Source: Rhizorhabdus sp049889055 (GTDB lineage Bacteria > Pseudomonadota > Alphaproteobacteria > Sphingomonadales > Sphingomonadaceae). From it: a stretch of 64,000 bases of DNA. This document shows, piece by piece, positions 35,500-44,094 of this stretch (position 1 is its first letter; each line of letters opens with the position of its first letter). The DNA is taken from contig NZ_JBLTWO010000012.1 of assembly GCF_049889055.1 (NCBI RefSeq), positions 1-64,000 of the forward strand, written 5' to 3'. The notes beneath the pieces are model-generated. The model was not told where the DNA came from. It did not search any database and worked only from the letters and a program-made list of their open reading frames with translations. A program made the position numbers and the translations under genes.

Positions 35500-36116
35500 T
35501 CGCTGTCCTCGAAGCGGCAGAACCAGTCCGCAGCATCGCTGGCCCGCTCATCCGGGGGAAGCAGCACGGGACCTCCGGGTTGCCAGCCCTCCGGCGTGAG
35601 GCGGCCAGATGCGTCGACCCGCTGCAGCGCGTTCAGCAGGCGCAGCATCTCGTCCGCCGATCGACCGACATTGTGGGGATAAGAGGTTGTCGCCCGGATG
35701 ATGCCGTTCGGGTCGATGAAGAAGGTCGTCCGCATCGCCATGCTGTCGGCTGCCTCCTCGCCGATCATGCCATAGGCGCGTCCGATCGCCATGCTCGGAT
35801 CCTCGATGACCGGGAAGTCGATCGTCACGTCGAACAGGTCGCCCAGCGCCCGGACCCAGGCCATGTGCGAATAGAGGCTGTCCACCGACAGGCCGACGAG
35901 CTGGCAGTCGAGCGCGTCGAACGCCGCCCGCCGCCGCGCCAGTGCCACGAACTCTGTACTGCAGACCGGGGTGAAGTCGGCGGGGTGCGAAAAGAGAATG
36001 ACCCACCGGCCGCGTAGCTGGGAAAGCTGAAAGGGACCTCTGGTCGATCGGGCGATGAAGTCCGGGGCGGGGTCGCCGATCCGCGGCGGGACCGGGTTGT
36101 TCATGAGGCTATCCAT
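35496..36116 (-). CDS. Peroxiredoxin (AhpC/TSA, Prx6-like 1-Cys group)
   Basis: A 206-aa thioredoxin-fold peroxidase. The peroxidatic cysteine lies in HPADFTPVCSTEFVALARRR, close to the PVCTTE motif of Prx6 enzymes. RTTFFIDPNGIIRA and YPHNVGRSADEMLRLLNALQ are also typical. AGGA precedes ATG 36116. Coupling to an ArsR repressor and position opposite sulfur-oxidising genes suggest it reduces peroxides or acts on persulfide stress. Confidence 0.9.
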   Translation of the reverse strand: MDSLMNNPVPPRIGDPAPDFIARSTRGPFQLSQLRGRWVILFSHPADFTPVCSTEFVALARRRAAFDALDCQLVGLSVDSLYSHMAWVRALGDLFDVTIDFPVIEDPSMAIGRAYGMIGEEAADSMAMRTTFFIDPNGIIRATTSYPHNVGRSADEMLRLLNALQRVDASGRLTPEGWQPGGPVLLPPDERASDAADWFCRFEDSE

Positions 36117-36159
36117 CGCGTCCTACCTGCTGCCGGCCCCGCAGTTCCGCAAGCCCTTG

Positions 36160-36212
36160 ACGATTGCAGAATATACAAATACAAAGTTCATGTAAATGTG
36201 AATTATAGGAGA
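36160..36212. promoter_or_regulatory. AT-rich divergent promoter of the reactive-sulfur module
   Basis: The 102-bp gap between the peroxiredoxin and MBL-fold genes contains TTGACG at 36157-36162 and an unusually AT-rich run to 36205 with repeated TACAAA/TGTAAA elements. BigR-type operators are AT-rich in this way. The site is inferred from composition. AGGAGAG just after it is the ribosome binding site for GTG 36219. Confidence 0.4.
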
Positions 36213-36218
36213 GTCGCC

Positions 36219-37136
36219 GTGTCCGACCCCGCTCTCGCAAAGGCAGTCGCCCAGATTGCGGGGGCCCGGAAGGGTGTGCCCGCGATCAAGGCCTTCTTCG
36301 ATGCGCCGACCTTCACCGTGACCTATGTCGTCCATGATCCGGAGACCCGGCGCGCGGCAGTGATCGACAGTGTGCTGACCTACGATCCTGCATCCGGGCG
36401 GACGTCCACCGACGCTGCCGAGCCGGTGCTGGCCCATGTCCGCGAGCAGGGCCTGACCGTCGACTGGCATCTGGAAACCCACGCCCATGCCGATCACCTG
36501 TCTGCGGCGCCCTTTCTTCAGAAGGAACTCGGCGGTCGCATCGCGATCGGCGCGCATATCTGCGAGGTGCAGAAGGCTTTCGGCGCCCTCTTCAATGCCG
36601 GGTCCGATTTCGCCCGCGACGGTTCCGACTTCGATCAGCTCTGGGGGGATGGGGACAGTTTCGCGATCGGCAACCTCTCTGTCACCGTCCTGCACGTGCC
36701 GGGACACACCCCGGCCTGCGTCGCCTATGTGATCGGTGACGCGGTGTTCGTCGGCGATACGATGTTCATGCCCGATTATGGCACGGCGCGGGCGGACTTT
36801 CCGGGCGGCGATGCGCGGACGCTGTTCCGGTCGTTACGACGGCTCCTCGAGTTGCCCCCCGAGACGCGGCTGTTCCTGTGTCACGATTATCTGCCGGAGG
36901 GTCGCGACCATTATGTCTGGGAGACGACCGTTGCCGAGCAGCGCCGCGCCAATGTTCACGCTCATGACGGCGTGACCGAAGACGAGTTCGTCGCCATGCG
37001 CGAGGCGCGCGATCATATGCTCGCCGTGCCGCGCCTGATCCTCCCCTCGGTCCAGGTGAACATGCGGGCGGGGCATCTGCCGCCGGCCGAGGACAATGGC
37101 ACGGTCTATCTCAAGATTCCGGTGAACCAGCTGTGA
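36219..37136 (+). CDS. MBL-fold persulfide dioxygenase-like hydrolase (Blh/ETHE1-like)
   Basis: A 305-aa metallo-beta-lactamase-fold enzyme. Metal motif THAHADH is at 87-93, with further ligands in HVPGHTPACVAYVIGDAVFVGDTMF. CHDYLPEGRDHYVWETTV is typical of the sulfur dioxygenase/Blh group that oxidises glutathione persulfide to sulfite. GTG 36219 is chosen because AGGAGA lies 7 bases upstream; ATG 36198 would put that Shine-Dalgarno inside the gene. It is followed with GTGA overlap by YeeE/YedE genes. Confidence 0.85.
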   Translation: MSDPALAKAVAQIAGARKGVPAIKAFFDAPTFTVTYVVHDPETRRAAVIDSVLTYDPASGRTSTDAAEPVLAHVREQGLTVDWHLETHAHADHLSAAPFLQKELGGRIAIGAHICEVQKAFGALFNAGSDFARDGSDFDQLWGDGDSFAIGNLSVTVLHVPGHTPACVAYVIGDAVFVGDTMFMPDYGTARADFPGGDARTLFRSLRRLLELPPETRLFLCHDYLPEGRDHYVWETTVAEQRRANVHAHDGVTEDEFVAMREARDHMLAVPRLILPSVQVNMRAGHLPPAEDNGTVYLKIPVNQL

Positions 37137-37573
37137 TCGGCTCGCTCTTTCCCGAGGCGCAGCCGCTGGCCGGCTTTGCAGGTGGGCTGATGATCGGCCT
37201 AGCCGCTGCGATCATGTTGCTGGGGCTCGGCCGCATCGCCGGCGTCAGCGGGCTCGCCGCGCGAGCGATCGGTCTGTCGGATGGTGGCCCGCCCAGATCG
37301 GTGGCGCTGGCCTTCATTGCCGGTCTGCCGCTTGGAGCGCTGCTGATCGCGTTTCTTCAGGGCGGCGTCGCTGCACAATTCGCTTCGCTCCCGATCATGA
37401 TCATCGCCGGGCTGCTGGTCGGCTATGGCACGCGCCTCGGCTCGGGTTGCACCAGCGGCCACGGCGTCTGCGGCCTGTCGCGCCTGTCGCGCCGGTCGCT
37501 CGTGGCGACCGCACTGTTCATGGCGAGCGGTTTCGCCACGGTGGGGCTGATGCGCCTCGCGGGGCTGTCATGA
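37133..37573 (+). CDS. YeeE/YedE-family sulfur transporter, first half
   Basis: A 146-aa membrane protein with about four hydrophobic helices and the conserved GYGTRLGSGCTSGHGVCGLSRLS block, whose cysteine is used for thiosulfate binding in YeeE-type transporters. The start GTG 37133 overlaps the preceding stop as GTGA. The second half is encoded separately next door, a common split arrangement beside MBL-fold sulfur enzymes. Confidence 0.88.
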   Translation: MIGSLFPEAQPLAGFAGGLMIGLAAAIMLLGLGRIAGVSGLAARAIGLSDGGPPRSVALAFIAGLPLGALLIAFLQGGVAAQFASLPIMIIAGLLVGYGTRLGSGCTSGHGVCGLSRLSRRSLVATALFMASGFATVGLMRLAGLS

Positions 37574-37977
37574 AGCGTGCGCTCGTCGCCCTGGTCGCCG
37601 GAACCCTCTTCGGGGCTGGCCTGGCAATCTCCGGAATGGTCGATCCGTCCAGGGTGCGCGCCTTCCTCGATCTGTTCGGCGCCTGGGACCCGACGCTGGC
37701 CTTCGTGATGGGCGGCGCGATCCTGCCGATGGCGGTCGCCTGGCGATTGAGGGCCCGCATGGACCGTCCACTGGCCGACGACATCTTCGCGCTGCCGGAA
37801 ACCCGCACGCTCGATGCGCGGCTCGCCATAGGCGCCCTGCTGTTCGGCATCGGTTGGGGATTGGGTGGGCTCTGTCCCGGACCGGCGATCGCCGGCTTTG
37901 CGCTATATCCCCTTGCCGTCGCGCCCTTTCTGCTGGCGATGGGCGCCGGCTTCGCCTTGCATCGCTTCACGGCATGA
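37570..37977 (+). CDS. YeeE/YedE-family sulfur transporter, second half (DUF6691-like)
   Basis: A 135-aa membrane protein with about four helices. GTLFGAGLAISGMVDPSRV and WGLGGLCPGPAIAGFALYP carry the second conserved Cys-Pro-Gly-Pro site. ATG 37570 overlaps the first half's stop by ATGA. The two small proteins should assemble into one thiosulfate-type importer or sulfane-sulfur channel. Confidence 0.87.
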   Translation: MKRALVALVAGTLFGAGLAISGMVDPSRVRAFLDLFGAWDPTLAFVMGGAILPMAVAWRLRARMDRPLADDIFALPETRTLDARLAIGALLFGIGWGLGGLCPGPAIAGFALYPLAVAPFLLAMGAGFALHRFTA

Positions 37978-38795
37978 TGACGAATGCACAATATCTGCTG
38001 GGCGGCATGTCCGGTGGGCTGGTGGGCTTCGTGCTCGGGCTGGTCGGCGGGGGCGGGTCGATCCTCGCGGTGCCCCTGATGGTCTATCTCGTCGGCGTGC
38101 CCAACCCGCATGTCGCGATCGGCACGAGCGCGCTGGCGGTTGCCGCCAACGCCGCCGCCGGGCTCGCGGGCCATGCCCGGGCGCATCATGTCAAATGGCG
38201 CTGCGGGGGCATGTATGCGGCGGCGGGGGTCGTCGGCGCGCTCGCGGGATCGACCTTCGGCAAGATGGTCGACGGTCAGAAGCTGCTGCTGCTGTTCGCG
38301 CTGCTGATGCTCGTGGTCGGCCTGCTCATGCTGCGCGGGCGCGGGGATCCCGGCAATCCGGGGGCGGAGTGCAACCGGCAGAAGGCGCCCAAAGTCCTCG
38401 CCTTCGGCCTCGGCTCGGGGGTCTTTTCGGGCTTTTTCGGTATCGGCGGCGGCTTCCTCATCGTGCCGGGCCTCGTCGCGTCGACCGGCATGCCGATGCT
38501 GATGGCGGTCGGAACCTCGCTCGTCGCCGTTACCGCCTTCGGCCTCACGACCGCCGCCAACTATGCCCTTTCCGGGCTCGTCGACTGGCCGCTTGCGCTG
38601 ATCTTCGTGCTCGGCGGCGCTCTGGGCAGCATCGGGGGGCTAAGGCTGGCGGAAAAGCTCGGCGGCAAGACCGGTCGGCTGACGACGCTGTTCGCACTGC
38701 TGATCTTCGCGGTCGCGCTGTACATGATCTGGCAGGGCCTCGGTACGGCCTTTCCCGCGCTGGACATTATGCCTCATCCCGCAGACCCAAGCTAA
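37974..38795 (+). CDS. TauE/SafE-family sulfite/anion transporter
   Basis: A 273-aa protein with about eight hydrophobic segments and two TauE/SafE halves, each with a glycine-rich loop: FVLGLVGGGGSILAVPLM and GVFSGFFGIGGGFLIVPGL. Start ATG 37974 overlaps the upstream stop by ATGA; ATG 37977 is equally possible. Family members export sulfite or other sulfur anions. In this operon it would remove sulfite made by the persulfide dioxygenase. Confidence 0.87.
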   Translation: MMTNAQYLLGGMSGGLVGFVLGLVGGGGSILAVPLMVYLVGVPNPHVAIGTSALAVAANAAAGLAGHARAHHVKWRCGGMYAAAGVVGALAGSTFGKMVDGQKLLLLFALLMLVVGLLMLRGRGDPGNPGAECNRQKAPKVLAFGLGSGVFSGFFGIGGGFLIVPGLVASTGMPMLMAVGTSLVAVTAFGLTTAANYALSGLVDWPLALIFVLGGALGSIGGLRLAEKLGGKTGRLTTLFALLIFAVALYMIWQGLGTAFPALDIMPHPADPS

Positions 38796-38822
38796 GGGCT
38801 ACGAGGTCGCTGAGAGGAACTC

Positions 38823-40229
38823 ATGATGTTCGACACGGCCGATGCGCTCATTCTCGCCCGCGCGCAGTTCGCCTTTACGGTGAGCTTCCATTTTTTGTTC
38901 CCCGCTTTCACCATCGGGCTCGCCAGCTATCTGATGGTGCTCGAGGGGCTGTGGCTCAAGACGGACAAGGGCGTCTATGCCAATCTCTACCGCTATTGGC
39001 TCAAGATCTTCGCGGTCGTCTTCGCGATGGGTGTCGTGTCGGGCATCGTCATGTCGTACCAGTTCGGCACCAACTGGTCGGTCTTCTCGGACAAGGCCGG
39101 GCCGGTGATCGGGCCGCTGATGGCTTATGAAGTGCTCACCGCCTTCTTCCTCGAAGCCGGCTTCCTCGGCGTCATGCTGTTCGGGATCAACAAGGTCGGG
39201 CGCAAGCTGCATTTCGTCGCGACCTGTGCGGTGGCGGTCGGCACCTTCATCTCCGCCTTCTGGATATTGTCGGTAAACAGCTGGATGCAGACCCCGGTCG
39301 GCTATGAGATCGGCGCCAACGGCCAGTTCCTGCCGGGCCCGAGCTGGATCGCGATCATCTTCAATCCCAGCTTCCCTTACCGCCTCGTACACACCGTGCT
39401 TGCCGCCTATCTCACCACCGCCTTCGCGGTCGGCGGGGTCGGGGCCTGGCATCTGCTGCGCGATCGCACCAATCCGGGTGCGCGCACGATGTTCTCCATG
39501 GCGATGTGGATGGCGGCGATCGTCGCCCCGATCCAGATCTTCGCCGGCGACATGCACGGGCTCAACACGCTCGAGCATCAGCCGGCGAAGGTGATGGCGA
39601 TGGAGGGCCATTATCAGAGCCACCCCGATGGCGCCCCGCTGATCCTCTTCGGCATTCCCGACAGCCAGGCCAAACGGGTCGACTATGCGATTTCCATCCC
39701 CAAGGCGTCCTCGCTGATCCTGAAACATGATCCGAACGCACCGTTGAAGGGGCTCGATACGGTGCCGGAGGCGGACCAGCCCCCGGTCGGCATCGTCTTC
39801 TGGGCGTTCCGCATCATGGTCGGCCTCGGCTTCGCCATGATGGGCCTAGGCCTGTGGAGTCTGCTCGCGCGGATGCGCGGCCGGCTCTACGACTGGCGTG
39901 GGCTGCACCGGGCAGCGCTGCTGATGGGACCGGCGGGATTCGTCGCAGTCCTGGCTGGGTGGGTCGTGACCGAGGTCGGGCGGCAGCCCTTCACCATTTA
40001 CGGACTGCTCCGCACCGCGCAGAGCGCATCGCCGCTCGACGCCCCCGCCGTCGGCGCTTCGCTGCTGGCCTTCGTGCTCGTCTATTTCACCGTCTTCGGC
40101 GCGGGCATCTGGTATCTGCTGCGCCTCGCCGCGAAGCCGCCCGAGGCGCATGAGAGCGCACCGGCGGCCACGCCCATCAGAACCGCCGGCATCACCCCCG
40201 CACCCGCCGTCGAGGGAGGCAAGGCATGA
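38823..40229 (+). CDS. cydA: Cytochrome bd-type quinol oxidase subunit I (cyanide-insensitive type)
   Basis: A 468-aa multi-helix membrane subunit. The N-terminal ARAQFAFTVSFHFLFPAFTIG carries the high-spin heme His, GVVSGIVMSYQFGTNW is present, and the GDMHGLNTLEHQPAK-KVMAMEGHY region carries conserved Glu and Arg residues. The Q-loop is short, as in CIO-type enzymes. It reduces oxygen to water with quinol electrons and is less sensitive to sulfide and cyanide than heme-copper oxidases. It lies 27 bp behind the TauE/SafE gene. Confidence 0.93.
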   Translation: MMFDTADALILARAQFAFTVSFHFLFPAFTIGLASYLMVLEGLWLKTDKGVYANLYRYWLKIFAVVFAMGVVSGIVMSYQFGTNWSVFSDKAGPVIGPLMAYEVLTAFFLEAGFLGVMLFGINKVGRKLHFVATCAVAVGTFISAFWILSVNSWMQTPVGYEIGANGQFLPGPSWIAIIFNPSFPYRLVHTVLAAYLTTAFAVGGVGAWHLLRDRTNPGARTMFSMAMWMAAIVAPIQIFAGDMHGLNTLEHQPAKVMAMEGHYQSHPDGAPLILFGIPDSQAKRVDYAISIPKASSLILKHDPNAPLKGLDTVPEADQPPVGIVFWAFRIMVGLGFAMMGLGLWSLLARMRGRLYDWRGLHRAALLMGPAGFVAVLAGWVVTEVGRQPFTIYGLLRTAQSASPLDAPAVGASLLAFVLVYFTVFGAGIWYLLRLAAKPPEAHESAPAATPIRTAGITPAPAVEGGKA

Positions 40230-41224
40230 TCGACCTGACCGTCATCTGGGCCGCTATCATCGGCTTCGCCATCGTCGCCTATGTCATCATGGACGGCTTC
40301 GACCTCGGCATCGGCATCCTCTTTCCGCTGTTCGCGGTGGGCCAGGACCGCGACCGGGCGATGAACAGCATCGCACCCGTCTGGGACGGCAACGAGACCT
40401 GGCTGGTGCTGGGCGGCGGGGGGCTGCTCGCGGCCTTTCCGCTGGCCTATGCGATCATCCTGCCCGCACTCTATGCACCGCTGATCGCGATGCTGCTCGG
40501 CCTCGTGCTGCGCGGGGTCGCCTTCGAGTTCCGCTGGCGTGATCCCGCGCACCGCGCCTGGTGGGATCTCGCCTTTTTCGTGGGGTCGACCGTGGCGACC
40601 TTCGCGCAGGGCATTACCCTCGGCGCGCTGCTTCAGGGGATCAGCGTCGACGGCCGCGCTTATGCCGGCGGCTGGTGGGACTGGCTGTCGCCCTTTTCGC
40701 TGCTGACCGGGGCCGGCCTGCTCGTCGGCTATGCGCTGCTCGGCGCCTGCTGGCTCAACTGGAAGACCGACGAGGCGCTCCAGCGGCAGGCGGTGACCTA
40801 TGCCGGCCGGCTCGGCATCCTGCTGCTGCTGGTGATCGGCGCAGTCAGCCTCGCGACGCTGACGCTGGACGCCGGCTATCAGCAGCGCTGGCTCGCCTGG
40901 CCGGGCGTGCTGGCGACCGCACAGGTGCCGCTCGCGACGCTGATCGTGACCGCGCTCTTCTATCGCAGCCTGTCGGCGCGCCGGGATGCGCAGCCCTTTT
41001 TCTGGGCGCTGGCGCTGTTCATGCTGTGCCTGCTCGGGCTCGGCATCTCGATCTGGCCCTATGTCATCCCCGCGCGGGTAACGATCTGGGAGGCGGCGGC
41101 GCCCTATCGCAGCCAGCTCTTCATGCTCGTCGGGGCCGGCCTGCTCGTGCCGGTGATCCTCGCCTACACCGCCTGGGCCTATTGGGTGTTCCGCGGGAAG
41201 GTCGGCCATGACGGCTATCATTGA
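40226..41224 (+). CDS. cydB: Cytochrome bd-type quinol oxidase subunit II
   Basis: A 332-aa membrane subunit. YVIMDGFDLGIGILFPLF near residue 20 and VWDGNETWLVLGGGGLLAAFP near residue 52 are diagnostic, with about eight or nine helices. It overlaps the cydA stop by ATGA and scaffolds the oxidase. Confidence 0.93.
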   Translation: MIDLTVIWAAIIGFAIVAYVIMDGFDLGIGILFPLFAVGQDRDRAMNSIAPVWDGNETWLVLGGGGLLAAFPLAYAIILPALYAPLIAMLLGLVLRGVAFEFRWRDPAHRAWWDLAFFVGSTVATFAQGITLGALLQGISVDGRAYAGGWWDWLSPFSLLTGAGLLVGYALLGACWLNWKTDEALQRQAVTYAGRLGILLLLVIGAVSLATLTLDAGYQQRWLAWPGVLATAQVPLATLIVTALFYRSLSARRDAQPFFWALALFMLCLLGLGISIWPYVIPARVTIWEAAAPYRSQLFMLVGAGLLVPVILAYTAWAYWVFRGKVGHDGYH

Positions 41225-41346
41225 TGGCGCGCGCTGACATGGCGGGGCGCTGGAAGCGGTTGGGCTGGTTCCTGGCCATCTGGACCGGGAGCGTGCTCGC
41301 GCTCGGTGCGGTGTCGATGCTGATCCGCTTCTGGTTGAGGCCATGA
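41224..41346 (+). CDS. DUF2474-family small subunit of the bd oxidase
   Basis: A 40-residue protein with a basic N-terminus (GRWKRLGW) and one transmembrane helix (FLAIWTGSVLALGAVSMLI). It matches the DUF2474 family found directly behind CIO-type cydB genes, and analogous CydX peptides stabilise bd oxidases. Its ATG overlaps the cydB stop (TGATG), so translation is coupled. Confidence 0.82.
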   Translation: MARADMAGRWKRLGWFLAIWTGSVLALGAVSMLIRFWLRP

Positions 41347-41412
41347 TGGCGCGCCACGTCGGCTAAACCGGATCTCCCTATCACAAAGGCGAGCCGTCCC
41401 GCTGGCCGCCGA

Positions 41413-41426
41413 TTGACCTCGATCAA
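41413..41426. promoter_or_regulatory. FNR/CRP-type box upstream of the Rieske operon
   Basis: TTGACCTCGATCAA differs by one base from the FNR-type consensus TTGAT-N4-ATCAA. It lies 57 bp before the first Rieske oxygenase start and 67 bp after the bd-oxidase operon. An FNR/FixK-type regulator could link oxygenase expression to oxygen status. Confidence 0.5.
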
Positions 41427-41482
41427 AGGCCGCCGGTTCGGCGCATGGTTTGTCTTCTCCACGTACAGGAGAGGAATTCGCC

Positions 41483-42901
41483 ATGGCCGATCGTGACCCC
41501 GCCATCCACCGCGACGCCGCCCGTTGTCCCGGTCCCGGCTGGGAGGAGATCCTGCGCGAGGACCTGATCCCGCCGCCCGCCTTCATGGCGGAGGATCGCT
41601 ATCGCTATCTCGGTTCCGAACCGATCGATGCGAAGCGCTATCATGATCCGGCCTTCTTCCGCGCCGAGATGGAGAAGATGTGGCCTTTCGTCTGGCAGTT
41701 CGCCGCGCGCGAGGAGGACATGCCCGAGCCCGGCGACTATGTGACCTACGACAATGCCGGGCGGTCCTACCTCATCGTTCGCCAGCCGGATGGCGAGGTT
41801 CGTGCCTTCCACAATGTCTGCCTCCATCGCGGGCGCAAGCTGGCGACGGAGTCGGGCATGGCCGAGAAGTTCGTCTGTCCCTTCCATGGCTTTGCCTGGA
41901 ACACCGACGGCAGCCTGCGCGACATTCCCTGCCGCTGGGATTTCGGCCATCTGAGCGACGAGCGCATGAAGCTGCCGCAAGCGAGCGTCGCCCGCTGGGA
42001 CGGCTATATCTTCGTCCGGGAGAAGGACGAAGGGCCGACGATCGAGGCGTTTCTCGCGCCGCTACCGGAGTTTTTCACCCGCTGGCGGCATGAGGATTGC
42101 GAAACCATCGCCTGGGTCGGCAAGGTCGTCGACGCCAACTGGAAGATCACCATGGAAGCCTTCATGGAGAGCTACCACGCCTATATGACGCATCCGCAGC
42201 TGTTGCCCTTCACCGGCGACGCCAACGCGGCCTATCATGTGCTCGGCAAGCATGTGAATGTGAACTACACCCCCTTCGGCACCATCTCCCCGCATGTCGC
42301 CGGCACCGAGCGTCCCGAACAGTGGATCGTCGAGGAGTTCGTCAAATATAACGGGCGGTCCTCGGACAATTACGACCCCGAGAAGGACCAGTTCAACATC
42401 ACCGTCCCTGAGGGGGAAAGCGCCCGCCACGCCCTTGGCGCCGCGATGCGCGAGAGTTCGCAGCGGGCCTTCGGCGGCGACTATTCGGCGGTGTCGGAAT
42501 CCGAGCTGCTCGACGCGCTGGTGTTCAACGTCTTCCCCAATTTCGCGCCGTGGGGCGGCTTCATGCCCAACATCGTCTATCGCTGGCGGCCCTGGCCCGA
42601 CCAGGATCGCTGCCTGATGGAGGTGCGCGTCCTCGCGCGCCGGCAGGACGGAGCCGAGCCGCGCCCGCCGATGACGATGCATCTGCTCGAAGACGGCCAG
42701 ACATGGGCCGATGCGCCGGAGCTCGGAGCGCTGGGGGCGGTCGTCGACCAGGACATGGAGAATATGGAGCTGACTCATCAGGGGCTCAAATGCTCGGCCA
42801 ACGGCCTCGTCGAACTGGGCGACTATCAGGAGGTGCGCATCCGCCACTTCCACCAGACGCTCGACACCTATCTGGAACGCTCAGGGGGAGCCTTGCGATG
42901 A
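41483..42901 (+). CDS. Rieske non-heme iron oxygenase, alpha subunit (first)
   Basis: A 472-aa oxygenase component. The Rieske [2Fe-2S] ligands are in VCLHRGRK and FVCPFHGFAWN (C-x-H...C-x2-H). The mononuclear iron ligands are expected in MESYHAYMTHPQL. ATG 41483 has AGGAGAGG upstream. The next gene encodes a second alpha subunit in ATGA overlap. No beta subunit, ferredoxin or reductase gene is nearby, so electron partners must come from elsewhere. Substrate unknown. Confidence 0.9.
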   Translation: MADRDPAIHRDAARCPGPGWEEILREDLIPPPAFMAEDRYRYLGSEPIDAKRYHDPAFFRAEMEKMWPFVWQFAAREEDMPEPGDYVTYDNAGRSYLIVRQPDGEVRAFHNVCLHRGRKLATESGMAEKFVCPFHGFAWNTDGSLRDIPCRWDFGHLSDERMKLPQASVARWDGYIFVREKDEGPTIEAFLAPLPEFFTRWRHEDCETIAWVGKVVDANWKITMEAFMESYHAYMTHPQLLPFTGDANAAYHVLGKHVNVNYTPFGTISPHVAGTERPEQWIVEEFVKYNGRSSDNYDPEKDQFNITVPEGESARHALGAAMRESSQRAFGGDYSAVSESELLDALVFNVFPNFAPWGGFMPNIVYRWRPWPDQDRCLMEVRVLARRQDGAEPRPPMTMHLLEDGQTWADAPELGALGAVVDQDMENMELTHQGLKCSANGLVELGDYQEVRIRHFHQTLDTYLERSGGALR

Positions 42902-44079
42902 CCGATCTCTACAAGGCTTATGGCGACGCAGCGGAGCGGATGCTCCATTTCGTCGAGACCCGCAGCACCGACCAGGCGAGCGGCGTGTTCGAAGTGCCCG
43001 TCGCCCATTATCTGGACGAGGCGCGCTGGCAGAAGGAGATGGATCTGATCTTCCGGCGCCTCCCATTGATGCTCGCGCTGACGATCGAGCTGCCGCGGGT
43101 CAACGATTACAAGGCGATGGATGTGATGGGGCAGCCGGTGCTCATCACGCGCGGCAAGGATGGCAAGGCGCGCGCCTTCCTCAATGTCTGCAAGCATCGG
43201 GCGATGCATCTTGCGAAGGAGGGCAAGGGCAATTGCTCGCGCTTCGCCTGCCAATATCATGGCTGGACCTACGCCAATGACGGGCAGCTGGTCGGCATCG
43301 CCGAGGCGAGCACCTTTGGTGACGTCGACCGCCGCACCTTGGCGATGACCGAATTGCCGGCGGAGGAAGTCGCGGGAATGATCTTCGTGATCCTGACGCC
43401 AGGCCTGCCGATCGACGTGCGCGGTTTTCTGGGCGGCATGCTCGACGATCTCGCCGCGCTGCGGCTGGAGACCTGGTATTATCACAAGGCGCGGACGATG
43501 GAGGGCGCCAACTGGAAGGTGTCCTTCGACGGCTATCTCGAAGGCTATCATTTCCAGGCCGCCCACACCCAGACGGTCGCGACGCGTTCACCGTCCAACC
43601 GAGCCAGCTATGAGGCTTTCGGTCCGCATATCCGGCTGGGCTTCCCGCAGAACGGGATCGTCCGCCTCAAGGATCTGCCGCGCGAGGAGTGGGGCCGGCA
43701 GGAGAATGACGGCTACGACTTCATCCGGATCCTGTTTCCGAACTTCAGCTTCTTCCTCGCGCCCGAGATGTGCCAATATGCCCAGCTGTTTCCGGGGCCG
43801 ACGCCCGACCGCAATCTGACGGTGATGAACTATATCTACCCCACCGCGCCGAAGGACGAGGAGGAACTGCGCACGCTCGACGAGATGAGCGACTTCTTCT
43901 TCCAGGTCGTGCTCGACGAGGATTATGCGCTCGGCCTGAAGGTACAGAACGGGCTGGAATCAGGCGCGACCGATCGGCTCACCTTCGGCCGCAACGAGCC
44001 GGGCAACCAATATTTCCACAAATGGGTCGAGTACTATCTGTCGGGCTGCGAAGGACCGGCGCCGGTCCTTCGAGCCTGA
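42898..44079 (+). CDS. Rieske non-heme iron oxygenase, alpha subunit (second)
   Basis: A 393-aa oxygenase component. Rieske ligands lie in VCKHRAMHL and FACQYHGWTYA, and the iron site in DGYLEGYHFQAAHTQ (D/E...H...H). The protein is shorter and clearly diverged from its partner. ATG 42898 is fixed by ATGA overlap with the preceding stop. The pair may form a hetero-oligomer or act on successive substrates. The operon ends 15 bp from the convergent sulfite dehydrogenase operon. Confidence 0.9.
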   Translation: MTDLYKAYGDAAERMLHFVETRSTDQASGVFEVPVAHYLDEARWQKEMDLIFRRLPLMLALTIELPRVNDYKAMDVMGQPVLITRGKDGKARAFLNVCKHRAMHLAKEGKGNCSRFACQYHGWTYANDGQLVGIAEASTFGDVDRRTLAMTELPAEEVAGMIFVILTPGLPIDVRGFLGGMLDDLAALRLETWYYHKARTMEGANWKVSFDGYLEGYHFQAAHTQTVATRSPSNRASYEAFGPHIRLGFPQNGIVRLKDLPREEWGRQENDGYDFIRILFPNFSFFLAPEMCQYAQLFPGPTPDRNLTVMNYIYPTAPKDEEELRTLDEMSDFFFQVVLDEDYALGLKVQNGLESGATDRLTFGRNEPGNQYFHKWVEYYLSGCEGPAPVLRA

Positions 44080-44094
44080 CAGCCGTCCTTCGCC

